Position numbers and translations under genes: made by a program | The notes under the pieces: model-generated | The model's database searches: none | Told to the model about the DNA's origin: nothing | Seen by the model: only the letters and a program-made list of their open reading frames with translations | Assembly: GCA_005239595.1 (NCBI GenBank) | Contig: SBBT01000006.1 | Coordinates: forward strand, 1 to 29,939 | Reading direction: 5' to 3' | Origin: Candidatus Troglogloeales bacterium | GTDB taxonomy: Bacteria > Nitrospirota > Nitrospiria > SBBL01 > SBBT01 | DNA length: 29,939 bases | Part shown: piece after piece, positions 1-6,612 of the stretch | Layout of the letters: each line of letters starts with the position of its first letter | Position numbering within the stretch: the stretch's first letter is position 1

Positions 1-138
1 CAAATAGGCCAGTCTGTCCTTTCCAAATTTTGGGAAGAGAAAATCGATCGTTAGGATCAGCGATGAAAGGAGGGTCAGCCAGAGTTCCGGCGCCATCAAG
101 GAAAAATCGAGTTCCGAAAAGACAAACGGGATTCCCAC
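1..138 (-). CDS. nuoN: NADH-quinone oxidoreductase subunit N (5' part only)
   Basis: Only the first 46 codons are in the window; the gene runs off the left edge. The translation contains FSLMAPELWLTLLSSLIL followed by a hydrophobic stretch and a short basic segment, which fits the first membrane helix of NuoN, an antiporter-like proton-pumping subunit of complex I. The start is read as GTG at 138, whose G is also the last base of the nuoM2 stop codon (TAGTG). A GGAGG lies 6 bases upstream, so the two genes look translationally coupled. The channel lysines and glutamate of NuoN lie outside the window and cannot be judged. Position after the second nuoM matches the usual L-M-N order and supports the call. 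NuoN is seen here only by its N-terminus, so the assignment is strong by context and moderate by sequence. Confidence 0.85.
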   Translation of the reverse strand, partial: MGIPFVFSELDFSLMAPELWLTLLSSLILTIDFLFPKFGKDRLAYL

Positions 139-1718
139 TAAAAACCTCCAATTTGGCTGACCAGTGGACCAACCTGCTGAATCCGGTCCACCAACGGAAT
201 GACCCCCGAGCGGATGACATGGATAAACTGCGAGGGGAAAAGCCCGTAAAAGAGGGAACAAGCGATCATCAGGACGAGCGGAAGCCGATCCTGCCACGAT
301 CTTGCATCCTGTGCCCCGGCAAGTTCCGCTTTCATCTCGCCAAAGAATACCCCGCGCATCATCAGGAAAAGATAGCCGAGGGTTAGGCAAATTCCCAGAA
401 CGGCCACGATGGTCGTCTTGGGATACAGATCCCAACTCCCGACAATAATCATCAGCTCACCAATAAAGTTCACCGTGAGCGGCAGCCCGAACGAGGCGGC
501 CACCGCGATAATAAAGGCGCCGGTCACAAAAGGCATCTTCTGCGCCAGTCCCCCCAGCGAGGGAATATCTCGTGTGTGGGTTTGGTCATACACCCATCCC
601 GCCATGGCAAACAGGAGGCCGGTGGCGAGCGCATGTGCAAACATATAGAGGACGGCGCCCGTCAGGCTCATGACGTTGAGCGCCGCCATCCCCAGAAAGA
701 CATAGCCCATATGGCTGGATGAGGAATAGCCGATCACATATTTTGTATCTTTTTGGAAGAGGGCGACCAATCCCCCATAGACAATGCTTCCGACGCAGAG
801 AAGGGCCGCAAGCGGCATCCATTCACGAGTCGCCTCCGGAAAGAGGAAAAAGGCAACCCGCATGATTGAAAAATGGCCGAGTTTCATCAATACCCCCGCG
901 TGCAGCATGCTGGTTGCCGCGGGGGCGGAGGCGTGGCCGACCGGCGACCAGGAGTGCAACGGCCAGAGCGGGGCGATCGATGCAAAGCCAAAAAAGGTCA
1001 ACAACCAAATGACGCTGACGACCGTCTTTCCGTAATGTGCCTCTGGAACTCCAGATAACGCGATTAGGTCAAAAGAATAAATACCGGATCGGGCATAGAT
1101 TAAAAGAATCCCCATCAGCGCCACTACCGCACCGACAGAAAGGAAGAGGACCAACTTCATGGCGGCATACTCCTTGCTGTTTGCCGCGAAATTAAAGATA
1201 AAGGAGGGAGAATCCTTCTTCAGTCCCATTGTTGATTCAAGGTACCCCTTGGTGTGGCTCCCCCACACCCCGATTAAGAGATACATCGGGATCACCGACA
1301 ACTCGTAGAAAAAGAAGAGAAAAAAAAGATCGAGCGAGATATAAACCCCTACCGTGGCGGCCGCCAGGGTCAGGAGAAAAACATAAAACTCTTTCGCCCG
1401 ATCCTCTATATGCCATGAGACAAAGATGCCGGCAAAGATCAAAATGCTCGTGGATAAAACCATCGGCACCCCAATCCCATCCACGCCAAGATAAAAAGAA
1501 ATCCCCAGATTCGGAGCCCATAGATACCGTTCCACAAATTGAAATCCCCCTCTTTGATAATCGAAGGCATAGAGGAGATAAAACGATCCCGCCAGGGCGA
1601 TGAACGCTGCGAGTGCGGCAATCGCCCTCACTAAGAGAGGCCTTGAATTCGGGATAAAGATTAAGAGGGTGGCGCCGCCCACCAGTGAGAACAGGATGAT
1701 CGATAAAAGATAGTCCAA
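138..1718 (-). CDS. nuoM: Second NuoM-type proton-pumping subunit (NuoM2) of complex I
   Basis: Antiporter-like membrane subunit, about 526 residues, clearly homologous to the neighbouring NuoM but divergent. Numbered from an upstream in-frame ATG at 1778 it keeps the TM5 glutamate (E159, FFYELSVIPMY), a lysine in YAAMK (208), the TM8-region lysine (K299, VLMKLG), a histidine in FAHALATG (382) and the TM12 glutamate (E440, FIGELMII). The TM7 lysine expected just before PLWPLHSW is isoleucine (I268). About 25 extra residues (174-203) lie between TM5 and TM6. Start: ATG 1778 would overlap nuoM by 59 bases, has no Shine-Dalgarno site and adds a basic 20-residue tail. TTG at 1718 has GGGAG 6 bases upstream and follows the nuoM stop by one base, so I prefer it. 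A second NuoM is the hallmark of '2M' complex I, in which four pump subunits are present. Confidence 0.92.
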   Translation of the reverse strand: MDYLLSIILFSLVGGATLLIFIPNSRPLLVRAIAALAAFIALAGSFYLLYAFDYQRGGFQFVERYLWAPNLGISFYLGVDGIGVPMVLSTSILIFAGIFVSWHIEDRAKEFYVFLLTLAAATVGVYISLDLFFLFFFYELSVIPMYLLIGVWGSHTKGYLESTMGLKKDSPSFIFNFAANSKEYAAMKLVLFLSVGAVVALMGILLIYARSGIYSFDLIALSGVPEAHYGKTVVSVIWLLTFFGFASIAPLWPLHSWSPVGHASAPAATSMLHAGVLMKLGHFSIMRVAFFLFPEATREWMPLAALLCVGSIVYGGLVALFQKDTKYVIGYSSSSHMGYVFLGMAALNVMSLTGAVLYMFAHALATGLLFAMAGWVYDQTHTRDIPSLGGLAQKMPFVTGAFIIAVAASFGLPLTVNFIGELMIIVGSWDLYPKTTIVAVLGICLTLGYLFLMMRGVFFGEMKAELAGAQDARSWQDRLPLVLMIACSLFYGLFPSQFIHVIRSGVIPLVDRIQQVGPLVSQIGGF

Positions 1719-1719
1719 A

Positions 1720-3303
1720 TCATTCTCCCGAAAAAATCTTGACCATCTGGCCCGCCACGACCGGTTCTTCAATCGCATGGGTGCGATTCATTAGAAATTC
1801 AACCGGCCCCTCCATCATCGCAAGGAATGCCTCCGGAGCAACACCCACCCAGAAAATCAGGACCGTCAAGGCGATGCAGACGCCCAACTCCCTGAAGTTA
1901 AGATCAGGAAGGCGCCTGTTTTCAGGATTGTCGATTGGTCCAACCACTACGCGTTGATACAGCCAGAGGAGATAGGCCGTTCCCAGAATCACCCCGAATA
2001 CCGCCACCGCCGCGTAGCGCCAATCAGACTTAAAGGCACCCGCCAAAATGAGGAACTCACCCACAAAACCGTTTGTCCCCGGCATGCCCAACGAAGAAAG
2101 GCTGATAATCAGATAAAAGAACGCAAGGAGCGGGAGTTGTTTGGCCAGGCCGCCATATTCGGAGATCAGGCGGGTATGACGGCGCTCGTACAGAAAGCCG
2201 ACCACGAAAAACAGGCCCGCCGTCGAGATCCCATGGTTGAGCATTTGAATCATCCCCCCTTTAAGCCCCTGCGACTCAAGGGAGAAGATGCCAAGGACCA
2301 CAAAACCGAGGTGACTGATGGAGGAATAGGCGATCAACTTTTTCATATCGTCCTGGGACAAGGCCAGGGCCGCGCCATACACAATCCCGGTCACGGCCAG
2401 GACCGACATAAACGGAACAAAGGCACGGGAGGCATCCGGCAGCAGCGGGAGTGAAAGCCGGACAAAACCATACGTCCCCATCTTTAACAGGATTCCCGCC
2501 AACATCACGCTTCCCGCAGTCGGGGCCTCCACATGGGCATCCGGAAGCCACGTATGAAAAGGGAACATCGGCACCTTAAACGCGAACCCGAAAAAGAACA
2601 GGAGAAAAACCCAAACCTGCTTTTCAAACGGCACGGGGACGGAAAGGAGGTGAATCAGGCCAAACGAGTACGGTTCGGGGAAGGCGTGGGCGATTGCATA
2701 ATCATGGTAGTTCAGGTAGAGGATCGCAAACCCGACCAGCATAAGGACAGATCCCACAAGGGTATAAAGCACAAACTTTAACGCGGCATAGTCCCGATTC
2801 ATCCCGCCCCAGACCTTAATCAGGAAATACATCGGGATCAGCATCACCTCCCAGAACAGGAAGAAGAGCACCAGGTCCAACGCCGAGAAAACGCCAATGA
2901 GCGTGCATTCCAATCCCATCAGGCAGAGGAGATACTCCCGGACATGCCGATGGATGGTCGTCAAGGAGAATACGACAACCAGCACGGATAAAAAGGTGCT
3001 CAAGAGGATGAGCAAAAGACTGATCCCATCCACCCCGAGGTGGTAATAAATGCCGAGGGGTTTAATCCATCCGCTTCGCTCGACAAATTGCATATCTGGA
3101 ATGCCGGAAACATAGGGGGGAACTAAAAAGAGCGAAACAAAAAAAGTGAAGACAACGGTGGCCAGGGAGAGGATTTTCATCCGTTTCTCATCCCGAACCA
3201 GGAAAAGGGCCAGGGCACCCACCAGCGGAATAAAGATGAGCACGGTCAGGATCGGAAAACCGATCTGATCCGTCGCATAGATTTGGCCAAACGTCGCTTG
3301 CAT
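1720..3303 (-). CDS. nuoM: NADH-quinone oxidoreductase subunit M
   Basis: Canonical NuoM, 527 residues, a 14-helix antiporter-like subunit of the complex I membrane arm that moves protons. Key residues are present (numbered from a TTG one codon upstream of the chosen start): TM5 glutamate in FLFWEVMLIPMYFLI (E153), TM7 lysine in FGFAFKVPMFPFHTWLPDAH (K244), a second lysine in GILLKMG (K275), the histidine of LNHGISTAG, and the TM12 glutamate in FVGEFLILAG. The reading frame can begin at TTG 3306 or ATG 3303; GAGG five bases before the ATG favours 3303. It follows nuoL by seven bases and is followed by nuoM2 with a one-base gap (TTG start). Comparison with nuoM2 shows which pump residues changed in the extra copy. 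Confident by sequence and position. Confidence 0.97.
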   Translation of the reverse strand: MQATFGQIYATDQIGFPILTVLIFIPLVGALALFLVRDEKRMKILSLATVVFTFFVSLFLVPPYVSGIPDMQFVERSGWIKPLGIYYHLGVDGISLLLILLSTFLSVLVVVFSLTTIHRHVREYLLCLMGLECTLIGVFSALDLVLFFLFWEVMLIPMYFLIKVWGGMNRDYAALKFVLYTLVGSVLMLVGFAILYLNYHDYAIAHAFPEPYSFGLIHLLSVPVPFEKQVWVFLLFFFGFAFKVPMFPFHTWLPDAHVEAPTAGSVMLAGILLKMGTYGFVRLSLPLLPDASRAFVPFMSVLAVTGIVYGAALALSQDDMKKLIAYSSISHLGFVVLGIFSLESQGLKGGMIQMLNHGISTAGLFFVVGFLYERRHTRLISEYGGLAKQLPLLAFFYLIISLSSLGMPGTNGFVGEFLILAGAFKSDWRYAAVAVFGVILGTAYLLWLYQRVVVGPIDNPENRRLPDLNFRELGVCIALTVLIFWVGVAPEAFLAMMEGPVEFLMNRTHAIEEPVVAGQMVKIFSGE

Positions 3304-3310
3304 CAATCCC

Positions 3311-5158
3311 TCATTTCAGTGCGATCAAGACCGTCAGGTGCGTCTTTAGGAGAAGATAAACGTTCACCAGGATAAAAATTCCAACAATAATCATCATGGC
3401 GTAATGATTGACCACGCCGGTCTGGAGACGGCGAAAGAGGGCGGCAGCCAGATGGTTGGCATATCCCACCAGATTAATAAAGCCATAGATCATATATTTC
3501 TCGACGAAGGTCGAAAGCCGGCCCCCTGAAAAGACATTCCGCCCGACGCCATTAACGATGCCATCAATCACCTCCAGGTCAAACCGCTTGCAGATTGCGA
3601 CCAAACGGAGCGTCGGCTGAATGAGGGCCTTATCATAAAATCCGGTCACCGCGTCTTCAAATCGGGCAATCGGGTGATGGGCCAGCCAAAGGAAGGCCCC
3701 TGTCCCCTTCCGGTAAAACCAGTCGCAATCAATCGAAATCGTCGCCTCCGGTTGAAGGTGCTTAAGAAGCATAAAGAATCCGAGACCCGTAAAGAGGAGA
3801 AGCTGTAAGGCCCAGATCACATGCGATGCCGTGTACGGATGATAGGAAACAGGATATGGGAGAATCCGGTAGAGCAATCCAGGCGCAACGCCGATGAGGA
3901 CGCACAAGAAAGCGGCAATCCCCATGCCGCAGAGCATATTCGCGGGCGGCTCTTTGGCAGAGAGACCCGAATTTTGACCGAAGAAGACAAAATAGGGAAG
4001 CTTCAAACCGGTGTGGAGAAACGTCCCCGCCGAGGCAAGCGTTAATAAAAGAACCACATACGGCCGATGATCCTCGGCGGCGGCAGATACCACCATCGAC
4101 TTACTGACAAACCCGGAAAAAAGAGGAAAGGCAGAGATCGAAAAACCGCCCACCATATAGAGCAGGAAGGTGATCGGCATCCACTTATACAGCCCTCCCA
4201 ACTGTGTCAGTCTTCTCTCTCCCGTCATATAGATGACCGACCCGGCCCCCATAAACAGAAGCCCCTTGTAAAGAATATGGGAAAAGGCATGGGCCACTGT
4301 TCCATTGATAGCCATCTCGGTTCCCACTCCAACGCCCGCTACCATGTAACCGACCTGGCTGATAATATGATAGGCTAAAAGTCTCCGACAGTCGTTCTCC
4401 ATCACGGCATAGACCACACCATAAATCGCCATAATAACACCGAGGACAACCAGAATTTCAGTCCCTGCAAAACCCCGGGCCAACACATAGACGGCCGTCT
4501 TGGTCGTATAGGCGGAGAGAAACACCGCGCCGGTGATCGTTGCCTCTGGATAGGCATCCGCCAGCCAGGCATGAAGGGGCGGGACCGCTGCATTTAATAT
4601 AAAACCGATCAAAATCAGGGTGGTGCCGCCCCCGGTCAAGTGATCAAAGGCAATCCCTCCTCCTCCCGCGACGTGAATCACAATCCCTGCAAACAGGAGA
4701 AGTCCTCCCACGATATGGACCAAGAGATAACGCATTCCGGCATCTTTTCCCTTCTCGCCATACAAGATCAAAAAGACCGATGAGAAGGCCATCATCTCCC
4801 AGAAGAGGAACAGCACCAGGAGGTCTCCCGCAAAAACCACTCCAAGGGCGGATCCGATGTAGAGAAGGGCTGCGATATGCTCCCGTTTTTTCTGAACATG
4901 AAGGGCGTACACAAATCCGATCAGGGCGCTGATAGTAAAGATGTAGCCAAAGACAAGGCTGATGCGATCGGCCCTAAGGAAAACGAGTTCCTGACCGAAC
5001 AGGGAAAGGCTGCCCGCCTTTCCCTGCGGCATGAACAGGAGCGAAAAAAAGGCTAATAGTGGAAGTGATACGAGAAAGACCGATCTCGCCCTCCCTTTAA
5101 TCAGGGGAAGGGCAGCAGCCCCTAAAAAGAAAAAAAGTGATGGGTGAAACATGATCAT
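3311..5158 (-). CDS. nuoL: NuoL-position pump subunit with MrpD-like core and NuoL-type lateral helix
   Basis: 615 residues in the NuoL position between nuoK and nuoM. The first ~460 residues resemble MrpD / 'Na+/H+ antiporter subunit D'-type proteins more than textbook NuoL: HPSLFFFLGAAALPL at the start, FWEMMAFSSVFLILYGEKGK (E121), HAWLADAYPEATITG, and TTKTAVY (K220). The C-terminus is NuoL-like: DGIVNGVG near 532-539, RRLQTGVVNHYAM near 576-588, then a final membrane helix. This fits the amphipathic lateral helix that clamps the membrane arm. Between these two landmarks lie about 36 residues, where ordinary NuoL has roughly a dozen, so the helix appears lengthened. The TM7 lysine position (before AAVPPLHAW) is asparagine, N189. 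The ATG at 5158 follows nuoK by 10 bases. Role: proton pumping at the far end of complex I. Function in the complex is inferred from position and tail. Confidence 0.9.
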   Translation of the reverse strand: MIMFHPSLFFFLGAAALPLIKGRARSVFLVSLPLLAFFSLLFMPQGKAGSLSLFGQELVFLRADRISLVFGYIFTISALIGFVYALHVQKKREHIAALLYIGSALGVVFAGDLLVLFLFWEMMAFSSVFLILYGEKGKDAGMRYLLVHIVGGLLLFAGIVIHVAGGGGIAFDHLTGGGTTLILIGFILNAAVPPLHAWLADAYPEATITGAVFLSAYTTKTAVYVLARGFAGTEILVVLGVIMAIYGVVYAVMENDCRRLLAYHIISQVGYMVAGVGVGTEMAINGTVAHAFSHILYKGLLFMGAGSVIYMTGERRLTQLGGLYKWMPITFLLYMVGGFSISAFPLFSGFVSKSMVVSAAAEDHRPYVVLLLTLASAGTFLHTGLKLPYFVFFGQNSGLSAKEPPANMLCGMGIAAFLCVLIGVAPGLLYRILPYPVSYHPYTASHVIWALQLLLFTGLGFFMLLKHLQPEATISIDCDWFYRKGTGAFLWLAHHPIARFEDAVTGFYDKALIQPTLRLVAICKRFDLEVIDGIVNGVGRNVFSGGRLSTFVEKYMIYGFINLVGYANHLAAALFRRLQTGVVNHYAMMIIVGIFILVNVYLLLKTHLTVLIALK

Positions 5159-5168
5159 TTTTCAGCCG

Positions 5169-5471
5169 CTACCATTTTAGTAAATTAATCTCATCCACAT
5201 TAGTAGTCGCCTTCCGACGGAATAAGACGATGATAATCGCCAGGCCGACCGCGGCCTCGGCCGCGGCGATTGTAATGACAAAAAGGGTAATGATTTGGCC
5301 GGTCACCGTGCCATAATAACGCGAGAAGGCGACCAGATTGATATTAGCGGCATTGAGCATCAGTTCAATGGCATAAAGGATGATCAGGAAATTTCTCCGC
5401 ACCAGTACGCCGATGAGACCGATCACAAACATCGTCGTGGCAATTACTACGTAATAAGATAAAGGGACCAT
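5169..5471 (-). CDS. nuoK: NADH-quinone oxidoreductase subunit K
   Basis: 100 residues, the usual NuoK length, with three predicted membrane helices. The typical GVLVRRNFLIILYAIELMLN segment carries the conserved glutamate of helix 2, and AAAEAAVGLAI carries that of helix 3. NuoK (MrpC-like) lies in the membrane arm next to NuoJ and NuoN and helps connect the quinone site to the pumps. It starts at ATG 5471, one base after the nuoJ stop (TAA C ATG), and nuoL follows after 10 bases, so it is an internal gene of the nuo operon. Nothing unusual is seen. Confidence 0.97.
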   Translation of the reverse strand: MVPLSYYVVIATTMFVIGLIGVLVRRNFLIILYAIELMLNAANINLVAFSRYYGTVTGQIITLFVITIAAAEAAVGLAIIIVLFRRKATTNVDEINLLKW

Positions 5472-5472
5472 G

Positions 5473-5988
5473 TTATCTCGGCGGCGTCTGCTTTGCCAAA
5501 ATCAAGGCGCCCACCACGGCACCTAACAAGAGAACGCCGACCACCTCAAACTGAAGGACATACTCATTGAAGAGAAAAATCCCCATCACCTTGGTATTGG
5601 CCTCTGTCACGGCGGCGGCTTGGGAAGTGGCCGCATTGCCTTTTTCCAAAAAGGCCGGTTGAAAGAGCGCAAGCAATATCTCCCCCAGTATCACCAGGCC
5701 GAACAGGAGAGAGACCCAAAGCTGTCGGTGGAAAAACATCTCCGTGCTTTTTAGGTTAAGGAGCATGAGGACAAAAAGGTAGAGAACCAGGACTGCGCCC
5801 GCATAGACAATAATTTGAACGGCGGCAACGAATTCGGCCTGGAGGAGAATGAACAGCCCGGCCACATGAAAAAACGACGACAGAAGGGCCAGGGTGCAAT
5901 AGACCGGATTTTTAAGACCGACAGTTAAAATGGAGGAGACAATGGCGACACCGGAAAAATAGTAAAAAAATAAAAAGTGTGTCGTCAT
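5473..5988 (-). CDS. nuoJ: NADH-quinone oxidoreductase subunit J
   Basis: 171 residues with about five membrane helices. Typical NuoJ features are LKNPVYCTLALLSSFFHVAG early on, followed by LLQAEFVAAVQIIVYAGAVL, which contains the region of the pi-bulge helix (TM3) that moves during turnover. The tail ends LLGAVVGALILAK, as in many NuoJ proteins. It begins at ATG 5988, 12 bases after the nuoI stop. The Shine-Dalgarno-like AAGGG touches the start codon, so initiation may depend on coupling to nuoI. It is followed one base later by nuoK. Membrane-arm subunit of complex I; no oddities. Confidence 0.96.
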   Translation of the reverse strand: MTTHFLFFYYFSGVAIVSSILTVGLKNPVYCTLALLSSFFHVAGLFILLQAEFVAAVQIIVYAGAVLVLYLFVLMLLNLKSTEMFFHRQLWVSLLFGLVILGEILLALFQPAFLEKGNAATSQAAAVTEANTKVMGIFLFNEYVLQFEVVGVLLLGAVVGALILAKQTPPR

Positions 5989-6000
5989 CCCTTAATACGT

Positions 6001-6612
6001 CTACGAGACGGTGTCCCCTTTCGCGACGGCGGTATCCTTCTTCACAACGGTTTGAAAAGCACTATCTTGATCGGCATAGGAAGGGAATCGATACTGATAA
6101 GCGCGACTCGCCTCATCCATCTTCTCCTGATTATGGGCGACCAGATACGCCTTGGCCTCTCCATAATATTTCTCTCCAATCTCATAGAGTTTCGGTTTGT
6201 CAAAAATGAGTTCCCGTTTATTGGCGGTCGAATATTCATACATTTTGGTCATTCCCAATGCGTTCACGGGGCAGGCCTCCACGCAGAAACCGCAAAAGAC
6301 ACACTTGGTAATATCTATATCAAACGCGGTGGCAATCCGAAGCACCTGTTTCCCATCCTGCACCTCGCCGCTGACCACCTTAATGCAGTGAGAAGGGCAG
6401 GCGGCCTCGCAGAGATCACAACCGACGCACCGCTCCGCCCCATTCTCATATCGAAGCAGGCAGAGAGCCCCCCGGTGCGCATCTGGGAGAGAGAGTTTCT
6501 CGTGGGGGTATTGCAGGGTCACTTCACGGACAAAGGCATGCTTAAACGTCAGCTTTAAAGCAACGGCAATTTCCCGAAATGAGATTCGATCCAGAAGATA
6601 CCGAAACGTCAA
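6001..6612 (-). CDS. nuoI: NADH-quinone oxidoreductase subunit I (two 4Fe-4S clusters)
   Basis: 203 residues, the TYKY-type iron-sulfur subunit that passes electrons through clusters N6a and N6b towards N2 in NuoB. Two ferredoxin-like motifs are complete: C62, C65, C68, C72 (RCVGCDLCEAACP) and C104, C107, C110, C114 (KCVFCGFCVEACP). The start is TTG at 6612, overlapping the nuoG stop as TTGA, with GGAGG seven bases upstream and no ATG nearby. In most nuo operons nuoH lies between nuoG and nuoI; here the two genes overlap, so nuoH is absent from this position. The C-terminal ~40 residues after YEYSTANKREL are variable in the family. Peripheral arm, cytoplasmic side. Confidence 0.97.
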   Translation of the reverse strand: MTFRYLLDRISFREIAVALKLTFKHAFVREVTLQYPHEKLSLPDAHRGALCLLRYENGAERCVGCDLCEAACPSHCIKVVSGEVQDGKQVLRIATAFDIDITKCVFCGFCVEACPVNALGMTKMYEYSTANKRELIFDKPKLYEIGEKYYGEAKAYLVAHNQEKMDEASRAYQYRFPSYADQDSAFQTVVKKDTAVAKGDTVS

